The notes beneath the pieces were generated by a model that was given only the letters and a program-made list of their open reading frames with translations, had not been told where the DNA came from and searched no databases. Shown piece by piece: positions 36,069-49,300 of a stretch of DNA of 64,000 bases. The stretch comes from Phyllostachys edulis (taxonomy: Eukaryota > Streptophyta > Magnoliopsida > Poales > Poaceae). Position 1 is the first letter of the stretch. The number at the start of each line of letters is the position of its first letter. A program made the translations under genes and the position numbers. The DNA lies in NCBI GenBank assembly GCA_036346405.1, contig CM070567.1, positions 43,257,470-43,321,469 of the forward strand. Direction: 5' to 3'.

Positions 36069-36073
36069 GAGAA

Positions 36074-36360
36074 GAAAAAATTTCAGAAATTTATGAGGCA
36101 TACAGATGTCTGCTAACTTAATTGATTGCAACCGGAAATAGTGTCCTCAGTTTTCTCCCTGTACCTACTGATTTCGCTGTCTTGCTTCCTGAGTCTGAGC
36201 CAAGGGCAGTTGTGGCAAGTCAATTACTGGTATGAAATGCTTGCGACGTCTTATTAGTATTCCATGTTAATGGAAATCAGATTTTACAATATTTCATCGA
36301 GAGACTCTGCATACACATCCTCTGATTTGAATTTCTGAATGATCAAAGTAAAAAAAACCG
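36074..36360 (+). repeat. Tandem duplication of the gene's 3' end, unit 1 (right part)
   Basis: Continuation of the 3' flanking sequence. The stretch containing ctgatttcgctgtcttgctt (36169-36188) recurs in unit 2 near 36929. Confidence 0.75.
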
Positions 36361-36423
36361 TTTTTCTTCTTCTTTTTGTTCCACAACATCATAGATGAGT
36401 ATCATGTCATATTTGATTTCAGA

Positions 36424-37120
36424 TCCAGAGTTATCTTAAGAGTACCAAGAAAAAATTGAACTCACTTTGCCGGATACAATTCAGCAGAGTATCAGTATCT
36501 CCACGGAGTAGACCCCTGGCATGATACTTCTTCATCTATAGTAAATTTCGGATACAATAATATTAATAGCACTGTTCTAAAAAAAAGCTTTGGAACAACA
36601 TTTCATTGTAAAATGAGTAATACAAGAATAGCACCTGCGGATTTGCAGGAATTAAGCCGAGCTGTAAATGTTTCAGAAAATAAATTTGGGAAGAAAATTG
36701 ATGTCAGAGACAATTTACGCTCCTTACCAGAAACAGTATAGCAGTTGTAATCTGCACATTCCTTTGCTAAACATTTCTCAATGTGAAGCAAAGCAGGTGT
36801 AATGTAACTATAGAAGAAAACTTTTCAGAAAATGGTCAAGAGATAAATAGTATGTTAATTTGTATATCATCTAATATGATTGCAGTCGCATATGGTACGA
36901 TGCCCCCATTTTTCTTCCTGTGCTTGCTGATTTCGCTGTCTTGCTTCCTGAATCTGAACCAAGAACAGTTGACAGGTTTGAAATGACTGCGACAACTGAT
37001 TGGCATTCCGTGTTTGGAGGCAGCAAGTTTGAAAGGAATTGGAATCAGATTTTGCAACATTAATTCGGTGAGACGATGACGCGTACTTTGATTTGATTTT
37101 CAGAATGATCAAGCTAGTCA
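36424..37120 (+). pseudogene. Second, decayed copy of the 3' end of the desulfurase-like gene
   Basis: 36424-36600 aligns with 33387-33560: the last ~38 codons of exon 5 and the start of the UTR, with substitutions and indels that destroy the frame. For example, accaagaaaaaattgaactc stands against gccaagaaaattgcactctc. 36600-37120 then matches the 3' UTR of unit 1. Only the tail was duplicated; no catalytic region is present. Confidence 0.8.
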
Positions 37121-37564
37121 AATAACTGAATTATTTTGGTGTTTACATGCATGAGATTCTTGCCCGGTATGAATACAGTTCCATATGGCGATATTCATGA
37201 ATTAATAACTTGGGATTTAAAAATAGGAAGAATAAGCAAATAATAATCATGTGAGGAGGAAGAACATGAATTCTCAAGATGTCTCTACGTACGTACAGGT
37301 AGCTGATGTAGGGGCAGGAACTAATACACGCTCGTGCAGGTAAATTATATACTAAGACCATGGAGAAGTCAGAAACGAATACTACTCTCGAGAGAGAGAG
37401 ACGAAAGCTACAGCTAATGACGGCACAACTAAACTAAACCATTGTCCTAAACAAAACTGAACTTAAACTAAACCAGTCTTAATTTGCGAACGAAAGAATT
37501 CCAGGTCGTACGCGGCGACAGCCGTAGACGACTCAGCTTATATTTCGCGGCACGAAGGAACGTA
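37121..37564. other. Non-coding spacer
   Basis: No gene or element end recognised. Contains a short GA-rich stretch at 37387-37402. Confidence 0.5.
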
Positions 37565-38388
37565 TACTACTACAGAAAAGGTTTTCCGCAGACAGGTTCA
37601 GCGTCATCGCGAGCGATTTCGTGAGCCGTCGAGTTTATGGGTCGATGATAACGTGAGGTCATCACAAACGGTTTTGAACCGTGCGTGATGTATACTTTCC
37701 TGAGCGGTTTGTGGTTCAAACCATCTGCGATAAGTAATATCACGAGCGGTTTCATCCACAAACCGTCATGATAACACATATCACGCGAGCGGTTTGTGCA
37801 TTTGGAACCGTCGTGATGACTTTTCTCTATAAAGACCCAGCGGTGGCTGCTTGTACCATTAAATCGGCATCATATATATATTGTTAAGTAGTCTCTCGGC
37901 CACTTTGGGGATCGTCGGCCTTGACATGAGAAGGATGAGGCGGTAGCCACGAGCAACCTCATTGAGCCCATGCAAATTCAAAAATATGGATGCAAGGAGG
38001 CGTTCGGACATCAATTACCATGGATTGGGCGTCGCTATGTTCGAGAAGTGTCGTTGATCATACGCATACTCCGGCGGGAAGTGGCATCATATATTAGCAA
38101 CCAACCATTCTTGAGCATGTAATCGTCTTTAAACCCAACAAGAACACCAAGCAACCATTCTCATATTTCAAAAGAATTCTCAACTTGTTGCTTGGTGTTG
38201 TTTGTTGGCTTACATTCAATCTTTAATAATATATATAATATATATATATATATAATGCCGGTTTTAATGGCACAATATATTTTAATGCAAATGCAACGCT
38301 TGGAAACTTTATAGAGAAGAGATTATGAATGGAATGGTAGGGCGTGCACATGCATAGAGGTAGGAGAACTTGACCGGCATGAACAAGG

Positions 38389-38818
38389 GGACTATTAATA
38401 TGAACTAATTATCAATTCAATTTCAGCATAAGACTATTGACACCATTACATCACGAGCAAGGGGACTATTAATATGAACTAATTATCAATTCAATTTCAG
38501 CATAAGACTATTGACATCATTACATCACACAAAGAAGAGGACTATTAATATGAACTAATTATCAATTCAATTTCAGCATAGGACTATTTACATCATTACA
38601 TCACGAGCAAGGGACTATTAATATGAACTAATTATCAATTCAATTTCAGCATAAGACTATTGACATCATTACATCACACACAAGAGGACTATTAATATGA
38701 ACTAATTATCAATTCAATTTCAGCATAAGACTATTTACATCATTACATCACAGAGCAAGAGGACTATTAATATGAACTAATTATCAATTCAATTTCAGCA
38801 TAAGACTATTAACATCAT
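38389..38818 (+). repeat. Six tandem ~74-bp repeats
   Basis: Units start ggactattaatatgaact at 38389, 38463, 38539, 38612, 38686 and 38761, with periods of 73-76 bp. Most of each unit is nearly identical; the variable part is the linker around catcacgagcaag or catcacacaaga. No coding potential. Confidence 0.95.
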
Positions 38819-39290
38819 TGAGCGGTTCATCGACAAGAGAACAAGACCAAGGGTGTCCAAACCCACCACACAAGTAGTAGCCCTCGGCATCCATCGCGAG
38901 CACTAGCTAGCCATTTTCATCACAGAGCAAGGGGGTAGAGACAGAGAGGGACCTTAATGCAGGCGCAACCACGGTGGCGACCCCACCACCAGCACAACCC
39001 TCATCCATCTCCTTTACCTTGCATAAATCACACAAACATCAGGACACAACTTAAGGTTCATGCATAAAATCAAACTCAACAAAAGACATTAAGCTAACAG
39101 ATCTAGAGGAGAATAGAGGAGGATGGGAAAGCAAAGCCCGGCCGGGCCCTAGCGGCGCAGCGGGGTCGAGGCGGCGTCGGCGAGGTCGAGTGGCGCGTCG
39201 AGGTGGGGAGGAGCGAGTTAGGCGGCGCAAACCCTAGCAGTGAGGGAGTGAGTGTGTTTGGGCGTCACCGTGGTTGTGCTGTGATGGTGA

Positions 39291-39327
39291 CGCAAAAGAC
39301 ACTCTTATCGTCTGAGTGTCTTTTGCG
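39291..39327. repeat. Perfect hairpin (14-bp arms, 9-nt loop), copy 1
   Basis: CGCAAAAGACACTC and its complement GAGTGTCTTTTGCG are separated by nine bases. The stem can be extended with gaps into ggtgac/gtcacc. A similar hairpin lies at 51686-51728 in the relative. Confidence 0.9.
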
Positions 39328-39661
39328 GTGTCACCAGTATGCTACTAACCGTCGGCAACAGGAGGAACAGACGAGAGTAAGGCGGCTGAGGGAGTGGCGA
39401 GTTAGGCGCAAACCCTAGCGGCAAGTGGGCTAGCTCCTACTTATAAAGAGACTTATCGAGATGGTTCTATTATGGAACCGTCGGTGATAATTATCACGAG
39501 CGGTTCCATAATAGAACCGTCCATGATATAGAATATCACGACGGTTCCATAATGGGCTATGCGTGAAATAATTTTTCTCAAGTATATATATACACTTACA
39601 TGACATGAAGAAATTACATGTTTATATTAAAAAGCGAAACCTATAATTAAACAAGGTTTTT

Positions 39662-40184
39662 CTAGTGGCGAAGGTAGGTGCTATCTCCATCTGCAATACT
39701 TCATAGGCGGCGGTGTCGGCATCGGACGGTTCTGATCATCGTGACGAAGCTCAAATCGTCCACCGTTGTGGCCTTCGTTCGAGTGTCTCCCAAGACCCTC
39801 GGTCGTTGAACCAAAAAATTGAGCCCATAGGCTCTCTTCCCTTCTTGAGGGTCTCGGCACAGTCGACTCGATGCTTCTGCCACCTCGATTCCACAGTCAA
39901 GTGGCGGCAAGCCTCACAGGCGTGCAACGTCGTTTTGGAGGACTATGTCGATGGCGCGATAAACTTCGCCGAAAGTGGGAGATCACCGGAAGACACGGCG
40001 GAGGAGGATGTCAAGGCGGCGGAAGGTGGCCGTCACCGCTCCGGCAAATTCTGCAGCGGCAGAGGGTGAAGACACCGTTGATCAAGCGGTGTTCTTCCGC
40101 AGAGTTCAACGTCAACGAGAGAGGTGCACATCGGTCAAAGGCGGGAAGGCCATCGATCTGCGGCGACAAGGAAGAGGCAGCCAT
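39662..40184 (-). pseudogene. Unrecognised reading-frame remnant, copy 1
   Basis: Counterpart of the 176-codon frame at 50565-51092, from an ATG (MAAS-like start at 40184) to a TAG at 39662. Segments such as GKRAYGLN are shared, but indels shift the frame (523 versus 528 bp). No known domain is recognised. The conserved start and stop positions in two independently decayed copies suggest that the ancestral element encoded a small protein of about 175 residues. Confidence 0.5.
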
Positions 40185-40767
40185 TTACGTTTTTATAAGT
40201 ATGTGGGGATGATCATCTTGGATGGCGGATGATCCTTTTATAAAACAAGGAATAAATTCGGGCGTGAGGCGAAGAGCGCGATCGAGGGCGAAGCGGATCG
40301 ATGCGATGAAGAGCGCATCGGGAGCCGAAGCGGATTGGCGGCGAAACGAGCGCGCCGGCGATGAAGAAACTCACGGCTGGGCGATATTATCACGAGCGGT
40401 TATTGTTAAGAACCGCTCAGGATACTAATAATATCACGAGCGGTTCGTGTTGAGCGTCGTGATACTAATAATATCACGAGCGGTTACGTGTTGAAACCGT
40501 CATGCTACTTCCTGAGCGGTTGTGTTTAAAACCGTGCGTGATCTCGATAATATCACGAGCGGTTCTTGTTGAGAATCGCCTGCGTGATACTTCCTGACGG
40601 TTTTCAACATGAACCGCTCGTGATATTACCTCTTCACGAGCGGTTTTTAGCGCGGCGATGCCTGAGCGGTCTCTAAACCAAAACCGCTCGTGATTGAATC
40701 TAATACCGAAGCGGTTTTGGTCAACCGTCGTGATGAGGCGTCGATAGATAGCCTTTTTGTAGTAGTT

Positions 40768-41024
40768 CGCGTAGAAAAGATGTATCCATTCCACGTTAGC
40801 GAGAAATGCATGTGCATTACTGTTGCTAAGTACATTCATTCAAATTAATTAGAATGCATGTGACCCACGAGTCTACATGTGGCATGTGCTTGCGTGCTTA
40901 GGCATCGTATTACGACAAAAGCGCATGCCAGCAGCTTGCTAGTCCAAGCAAGTGGCAAGACGGGGCTATGCCTCATAGTAGAACCGCGTATCTGTACCAA
41001 CCCCACAACCCCCCCAAAAAAACA
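40768..41024. other. Non-coding spacer before the nested TIR element
   Basis: No gene recognised. Ends in a C-rich then A-rich run (41009-41022). Confidence 0.5.
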
Positions 41025-42156
41025 CTTTATAGGCTAAGTCCGAAAAACACCTTCAACTATAAATTTTTTAGCTTTCCACTCTGAACTAGAAAAATCAATG
41101 CAAATCATTAACCCAAAATCACCTTGGTTTTGACAGAGGTGGCATCTACGTGTACAAATTTTGATGATATGACATCCACATATGCATGTCTCTCTCTCTC
41201 TCCATTTCTCAACCAGCTTTCTTCTTTCTGCTAAAGTCCGGTGAGCTCTGCTCAATCGCCGGCGATAGCTTATGCATGACTACCCCTAGCTCATGACTGT
41301 CGACTGCTCCTGCTCCTGCTGCTCTTCCTCCCCACCCCACCCACCCCCACCCCAATCTCTCCCTTGCTCTTCTTTTGGCTCCTCCTTAGATGGTCTGATG
41401 AACAAACTGAGGGACACAATTTGTTCTGAGCTCTTGCTGGGGAGTAAGGGTGTAACACCCCCAAAATTTTTGTGCATTTTAAATTATTGAAAATGTGGAA
41501 TTTTAAAAACTTTTTATTGCACTTCATTGATCTTTGAATTTATGGGAAGTTATTTCGAATTTCAACCCCAAAATCAGGAATAGGAATTGAAAGTTGAAAA
41601 CAAATTTGAACTTAAATCGCTAAACAGAAATTTGGATAGGAAATTTGGATTTAATAAAGAAATTAGAAAGGGAAATTAAAACCACAGAAATGGTCTGGGC
41701 TAAATTCTAGCCGTCCCATTTCCTTCTTCTCTCTTTTCTTCCTTTCTTTTTCTTTTTCTTTTCTTTTCTCTCTTCTTTCATTTCTCCTTTTTCCTCCCCG
41801 GCCCACACGCTAGCACCTTCCGGTCCTTTCCTTCTTCCTGGACCGGCCTTCTTCCTCTTCTAAGCCCGCGCTGCCCAAGCCGCCAGTCAACTGCTCTCAC
41901 CTACTCCCGTCGCCTCACCAGTCACCACACGCCAGACACGTCGTGCCCATGCCCACCTTCCAACTTCCCCAGTCACACCATTGTCCCCATGGCTATAGCC
42001 ATGCCACCGAGACCGTCACCCTCTCCACCTGTGCGCCCATGCCGTCACCTACTGCCGATGTCATCCACAGAAACCTCCTGCGCCTACTTAAGCTGCACGC
42101 CGTGTTCGCCTTACCACCAGCATCCTTCCCCTCCTCTCTTTCTTCTCCCTCACGCA

Positions 42157-43849
42157 TGTTGGCCTAAAATCGAAGACGAAACAAACTCACGACAAAAACT
42201 CACGTAGGAACCAAGACAACGCACATGTACTGGCTCTTCTTATTGCATAGCTTCTCACATTACTGGCTAGCAAGAAGACACACGCAGGAAGCAACCAACA
42301 CACACGCACCCGAGGAAACAAAACTCATGTATGCTGAAGCAAGACACACACACACACACGAAGGCTCTGGAAGCTGTGCTCACGCTGGATCAAAGATCAA
42401 GATACACGCACATGCCGCTATAAACTCTAGAACACAACGCAAGAAGCGATACAGAATTTTGGTGTTGCACTCGGCATAGCCTTTTTTTCTTTTTTTTTCT
42501 TTTCTGTTGCTTCAATCAAAACACATATGATTACATGTCGTTTTAAAGACTACAAAACTTGCTAACCAAGCCAAAACTAAATATGGAAAGCTAAACATGG
42601 AAGGCCTAACAAAGGAAATAAACTAAATTGACCTGATGCTGATTGCATCAGGATCCTAACACCCTATTATTTGACAAGTCTAGATTAATTTCCAACAATC
42701 CCCCCTAATCTAGACTTGCTGACTCTAACTTGTTGCGGCAGTCGGTCTCAACTGCGACTTGCCCAACTGATACTCGACACAGGATGGCGAACACATCTCC
42801 TCAACGTCCTGGACTCAACTCCACGGACTCGACTCAGGACAGCGAACACATCTCCTCAACATCCCGGACTCAACTCAACAGACTCGACTCAGGACGGCGA
42901 ACACACCTCTTCAACGTCCCGAACTCAACTCCATGGATGCACACACAAATATGGCACCACAACCGCCTAGTACCAGCACAACGCTTTCACCTTAGCAACG
43001 CGCAACTCATCTTGCACTCCACTGACGTGTAGGCTCTTCCTCGTCATGGAGCCATATGCACCGTGTAGTGCGTCGGTCTCGCCGCATCGAGCCGCCACGC
43101 CCCGTCGTGCGCTCCACCACTGCCGCACCTAATGCGTCGCCGGGATCTGTCCCATGCGTACTCCCATCACACGCTACGAGAACCCACCCCTCCGTTGTGA
43201 TGCGCCGCGCTCGCGTCGCCACGCCGTATATGCCACCCCGGGAGTCGAGATCACCTCTCCCGGGGCAACAGCTTCGAACCTGGAGCTCTGATACCAATTG
43301 TTGGCCCAAAATCGAAGACGAAACAAACTCACGGCAAAAACTCACGTAGGAACCAAGACAACGCACATGTACTGACTCTTCTTATTGCATAGCTTCTCAC
43401 ATTACTGGCTAGCAAGAAGACATGCACGCAGGAAGCAACCAACACACACGCACGCGAGGAAACAAAACTCATGTATGCTGAAGCAAGACACACACACACG
43501 AAGGCTCTGGAAGCTGTGCTCACGCTGGATCAAAGATCAAGATACACGCACATGCTGCTGTAAACTCTAGAACACAACGCAAGAAGCGTCTGAAATTTGA
43601 TTATTGCACTTTCGTAACCTTTTTTTTGTTTTTTTTTCTTTCTGTTACTTCAATCAAAATACATATGATTACATGTCCTTTTAAAGACTACAAAACTTGA
43701 TAACCAAGCCAAAACTAAATATGGAAAGCTAAATATGGAAAGCTAAACATGGAAGGCCTAACAAAGGAAACAAACTAAATTGATCCGATGCTGATTGCAT
43801 CAGGATCCTAACACCCTATTACTTGGCAAGTCTAGATTAATTTCCAACA
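42157..43849 (-). mobile_element. Small non-autonomous LTR retrotransposon (1.7 kb)
   Basis: Two LTRs (42157-42697, 541 bp; 43299-43849, 551 bp) start TGTTGG and end CCAACA. Flanking 5-mers are acga-like: ACGCA at 42152-42156 versus ATGCA at 43850-43854, one mismatch. A perfect primer-binding site for initiator tRNA-Met (TGGTATCAGAGC on the minus strand, 43296-43285) adjoins the right LTR, and a G-rich tract (minus strand AGGGGGGAT) adjoins the left LTR, so the element reads on the minus strand. The 0.6-kb interior contains no gag or pol. Confidence 0.92.
42781..42938 (+). repeat. 55-bp tandem repeat inside the small LTR element
   Basis: About 2.8 copies of a 55-bp unit: gcgaacacatctcctcaac begins at 42787 and recurs at 42842 and, diverged, at 42897. 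Confidence 0.92.
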
Positions 43850-44216
43850 ATGCACCGAAGAGCCGAGAATGGCTTGAGCTCCCCGTTCCGACCGCCACCA
43901 TCATGCCCTTTTGAACCGCCTCAACTTCCTATTTTCGATGCTCACCTCCGCTCCCTCCATTGGCCGCAACCACACCGAGAACGTCGTCTTCCTCTCCACT
44001 GGTGACCGTTGCCCTATGGAATGCCGCTGCCTCAACCTCACCATCCTGGCCAACCCGGTCATCCTCGTCCAAAAAACGTACGTGTCATCTCATGATCCCG
44101 AACCACCTCGACGTTTCCCCTCAACCAATTTGGGCTTTCATCCACCAGGGCATCACGCCGCCTTCATCCTCCTCGGTCCCATGATGAGTTCCCGAGTCAA
44201 TCCCTTCGCACCTGAG

Positions 44217-45811
44217 TGAAGGGATACGGGTAGACTACGATAGCAACAATTCAAAATTTCTACCACGTAAACCAGGAAGCCAAGCAAGAAGATGATCACA
44301 GATCGTTACCACTAGACGCGCAGAGCAGCGGAAGAAGTGTCGGAGCAGCCTGTTCCAACGAAGAGCGCATCGATGTACTGGTCGTATTCGATCGTCCAGC
44401 GTCCAGCACGTTGGTGCAGTGGTCGTGGTCGATCGTCTCCTCCAGCACCTCTGCGGTTCCTTGCAAAGATCGCGGATCGTCCTTAAGCGCAACAACGTAG
44501 AAGCGCCTCTATGGTATCCACACGTCCAGGGAAGGAACAACCGTACATCGGTGTGCTAGCACCAAATCACACGGCAAGGCTCTCAAGAAGATGGCGGCTA
44601 GGGTTTCAGTAGGGCAACTCGTGTCAACTCCTCTATCCCCAATAGCCTCATGCATCTCCTTATATAGAGCCCATGACGGATCCTATCCAAACACGTTTAC
44701 GAATCGTATTCATACTGGTTTGTTCCAACCCGTTAAGTGTGTGACCCGTTAGGTTCATGTGTAGTTCGGTTGTGACTCGGAAACCCTTTCCGGCCACGAG
44801 TCGTAGCGGTTCCTAGCAGGACATAATGATTCCCGAATACACACAAATTATATCGGACGAACCTTAATGCAATATGATCTACGACCAGGTCCTCATCACT
44901 TACGACCAGGTCCTATCTCTATACGATTAGTTCGTATTTGATCATGACCAACTCGTAACTCCTTATGACTTGGTTTCGACCACTCTGTGATTACGTTCGA
45001 CTAGTCTACGACTTGCTTGTATCTCCATACGACCGGTCCGTGGTCGGTCGAACTAACTTACCTCTCATGTATTCTCCCTTTGCCTCATGATATCTGGTTG
45101 AACTCTAGGTGAGATGTTGTGTCATCCATGGACTGTTCAATGCTTTCTCGATCGAGTATTGGATAACCTTATGTGGTCGAACTCTTCGACCACCATGTAT
45201 GGCCATGCACTTTCTTTATCCGACCACTTGAGGGCCCAGAGATATCTCTCTGATCGTTAGGAGGGCAAATCCATATCCGACCAGTCACATCCCTCTGCAT
45301 GTTTCATAGCATACCCGAAAGCTACCTTTATAACCACCCGATTCTGAGTAGCGTTTGGCAACCCCTAAGAGTGCTATTACACATGTAGGAAACCATCTTG
45401 ATCTCGTGTCTAAGGATTATACATCATCATTGCTTGAGACCAACTAACGACACATAGAATCATAACAATCTCAATAGTGTCTCAAGGTGGGTCTTATCCA
45501 ACACCATGTTCTCTAACACGTGTCCACATTATTGATTCAATATCCCTATATCCATGACCGGTGAAACATGGTCATCTATCAATACATGTGTTTGGTCGTT
45601 AGAGTCACTAGTGTTCCACCGGTGACTTTCGACCGAGGATACTTTTAGAACGACATCATCATAAGTTAAAAGAGCTTCACCAACAAGTCACATACTCGTT
45701 AATCTTCATGGTGATGATTCATTCAAGGAACAAGATAACATATTATCAAATATTGTGAACATAATGAAATATAATCATCTCTATGATTGACTCTAGGGCA
45801 TATTTCCAACA
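44217..45811 (-). mobile_element. Solo LTR with target duplication
   Basis: On the minus strand it begins TGTTGGAAATATGCCC, a start common to grass retrotransposon LTRs, and ends CTTCA. It is 1,595 bp long and flanked by the exact 5-bp duplication CTGAG (44212-44216 and 45812-45816). No interior or second LTR. Homologous along its length to 11966-13573. Confidence 0.93.
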
Positions 45812-46315
45812 CTGAGCACCTTCACACTTTCCCCGACCTCCCCCCACCACCCACATCTGCTCCCATCCTCCACAGCACCGCTGTCGCGTTGACCACACCG
45901 TGCCACCACGGCTCACGCCACTAGCCTGCCTCGGCCCGTCTCTTTCTCCAAAAGCTACCCCGATGTGCTCCCCGAAGCCTACTTATGCTTCTCCTAGATC
46001 CGTCCCTCTCCCACCCGTATGCCGTCGCCCCGTCTCTTTCCCCAACCCGGTCGCTGTGCACCGCCGCCTGGGCGCCACCGGCTGCCTTGAGCCGTGCCGA
46101 CACCATCCACTGAACTCGTCCCAACTGTGGAAACCCATTTTCACCATCCCCGGCCGCCGCTGTGGCCTCCCTCACCGACATCGAGCACTACTCAAGCCAC
46201 CTCCTCCCCTCCCCTATTTTCCTCTCTTCCACCTTCAAGTAGAACAACAGTAGCCCTCTGTGTATTCTTTGTATAAGTAGCTAGCCAGTGGGCCCATCCA
46301 TTTGAATGAGTATTT

Positions 46316-49300
46316 TGTAACACCCTAGCCCAACACTGAACCCGGAATGCCACTCAACTATATTAACTACTAATTTAAACCACATATTACAATAAATTCC
46401 AGCAACCACATAACTAATAAAAAAACCCGCCACGGGTCACAATAGAAAATATTAAATCAACATACTAGATATCAATACCGAATAAAAACCAACAGGCAAT
46501 ATACAGTCTAATGAATGAATAAAACGGTTTCAACCAATCACCTAGGATTATTCAATAATCATCAAATCCTATAAAGAAGATATCATCACACTTATTAAAC
46601 GTTCTTATGGCCACGCAATTCAAGTAATTGAGTGTGGGTTTGTGTTTCCAAGTGCACTAGCCCTTCCCAAGTGAAATGCCATCAATAGTCACCTAAAAAC
46701 AACAATAAAGTAAGAGTGAGTCTAAGACTCAGGAAATATATAATAAAGCCATAAACAACAATTTATCAACCATAATCAAGGTTATCATCATCATCCATCT
46801 ATTTAATACCATTCTCGTACTCAAATAGACAAGTCATATTCTATATAGGTAAATTTTCACAATTTAACAATTTACTCATATATGCGAATGCACCATTATG
46901 CTCATATGCATCTCATCAACTAATACCGGTATAGCGGAGTGTTCACCTATCGATGACACTCTCTTCTCCATCTTCGTTAGGATGGGATCCCTGCATTGTA
47001 AGACTTTAATTAGTCCCTATAAATGTAAGACTTTATCTAGAGTACTCCCGGACTAGTCATGTATCTTTCTCACCAATCTCACTGAAATAGTTACATGACT
47101 TTCTCACCGACCTAGCTTGTGCACTCTTATCATGATGAATGTAAATGATGCAACATCATAATTAATCATTTACACAACTCGTGTCATTAACTCAATATCT
47201 CAATCTCATTATCTCAGTATCATAATCTCATTAACTCAATGTAATCAATATCATGTATATGTATAAGCTTAACGAAAGCATAATAAATAACATAATAAAT
47301 AATATCAATGATAATGGCGAACAACCTATTGTTCACCACTCTACCATGTACTTGCCTCTTAGCATTTAGAAGTCGGGTGATGAAATTGTGGCACAACGCA
47401 TGAGGACACAGTCCTTGAACAAGCAAGTTAAAATAATCTCAAAACCATATCATCACAGTACCAAAATATTACACTAATCGCCATCGCATGTCTATGCCAA
47501 GACGACACAATTAACCCAATTCTACTGGACGCACTACCCGTTGTTCCAGTAGTAAAAACTTTCTAACTTATTCATCCTAACTCCAAATTCAACCAACCAA
47601 GACTTTCTGGAATCCTCACAAAAAAAGCCTACAAGTCACTAGTTATGATGAACTTCTGATTCAATCGTTTTCTCCCCTGTTTCCTTTCCCGAAGACTGTG
47701 TTAGAATCTGTTAGGAAAGTCTACTTCACAATTTTATATCTTTAATTCTAAAACTTGAAAAAGTATGAACGATACCAGTTCTGGAAACTACACCAAATTT
47801 CCTAACTTATTTAAGTTATCACCACATTTTAATTTTGCCATCTACTAGATGAAACCAACCCATCTACACAACATATGTCGGCTACGTCCAAATTCTGGAT
47901 AGCGACCTTCCCTAGACCGTAACTCTTCGCTCGCTACTCCGATTCTAGTGATCCAGGCCTAACGAGATTATCTAACGTTTCTCTAATTGGACCAACCTTT
48001 GAATCCGAGCCTAAATACCGCGAATCGCCCCCACAAGGTTCTACATTGAAACTCGATGAACTAGGGCTGATAGAAATCTACACTTCCCTTGGACCAATCA
48101 ATCTACAAATAGATTAAACACTACTCTAGGTTTAACCTAAGGACTACCAGGTCGTTACCACTGAAGAAAACGATCATAATAAAGAACCCGTGTTCTTCCC
48201 TGCGTCCTTCCCTTCTCTTCTCTTTTTCTCCTCCCTTTCTCTCCCCCTTCTTGCTTCTCCTCCTGGTTAGTAGTAGCACTGGCAACATATCCATGCATGC
48301 AGAGGATCTTGCACAGTAACACATGCCACAACATGTAGTCTTCTTTTCCTTCTTTCTCTCGCTCTCTCTCTCGTCAATGCATGCAGTCAGTATAGATGTA
48401 GCCTTGGCATGGAGATAGCAGACTTGCTGAGCAGAACTAGCTAATTGCGGTAGCAGAAGAAGCTTTTCATGCAGCTGGTAGCAGCGTAGGCAGCAAAGGA
48501 TATGCAGGCATAGGGGGTGGCAGCTCCCTGGGGAGGACAGGTGGCAGGGGAGAAGGGGTGCTAGGGTTTGGGGGGAAGGGGCGCCCCCTTAGCTCCATGT
48601 AGTGGTCGGCCGGCTCCGCCCTCGGGTCTAGACATCATGGTTCGAAAGCCCATGGCCTGAATTTTCTCAGTTTCCTGAATTCCCCCCTTTGAAATCATTT
48701 AATTCTCCCTCTAATTCAATTAGTCCTTCTAGTGCGCTTTGGAATATTACATAATTAGAAACTTATTAGTAGGGTAATTAGTTAATGGCAACTCAAATTA
48801 GCAAGTTCCATTTCTATTAAGTAATTAGTGAATAATATAAGGCGATTAATTTAGGTAATTAGGGGATAATTAAAAACAATTGGAAGGCCATTATCATTTA
48901 AAGATTAAAAAGGCAAGCTTAGCTAGGAATTATTTAGTTGTCTCAATGGAAATGGGCCCTATAATAATAATATTAATAATAATAATGGGATGACCAAAAG
49001 GTTAATTAAGGAATAAGTCTAGGAATTAGAGGTTAATTAAAATAACTAGTAAGCTATTATCATTTATAGTGCATATGCAAATTTAAATCATACCAAAATG
49101 ATAATATCCATAAGGATAATGGATTAAGATAAATTAATATGTCATTATATAAAGATGTTAACAAATAAAACACAATTTGGAATGATCAATGGGTCACACC
49201 TTAATTAGAGAAGGCATTTTAATAACTAAAGATTAAATTAAGATATTAATTAATTATCGTTAGTATGCAATTAGAATTTAGTCTAAAGAAAAGGGACCAT

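Larger units (their letters stand above)
37565..40767 (-). mobile_element. CACTA-like element, copy 1
   Basis: The ends read TACTACTACAGAAAAGG and, on the other strand, AACTACTACAAAAAGGC. These are one base from CACTACTACAAAAGGC, the left end of the inverted relative at 50016. Subterminal arrays of TCACGAGCGGTT and AACCGCTCGTGA fill both ends (37590-37830 and 40385-40735), with more copies at 39440-39570. The 3-bp flanks (gta and cgc) do not match. No transposase domain is recognised. Inside are a six-copy tandem repeat, a hairpin, and a reading-frame remnant shared with copy 2. Non-autonomous. Confidence 0.72.

Noticed and set aside
38389..38818. Six-unit direct repeat array considered as a CRISPR array
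   Set aside because: The units abut with near-identical sequence and no unique spacers, in a plant genome; this is a minisatellite.
37565..40767. CRISPR-like reading of the regularly repeated gagcggtt units
   Set aside because: These are inverted subterminal repeats of a eukaryotic DNA transposon, not direct repeats with unique spacers.
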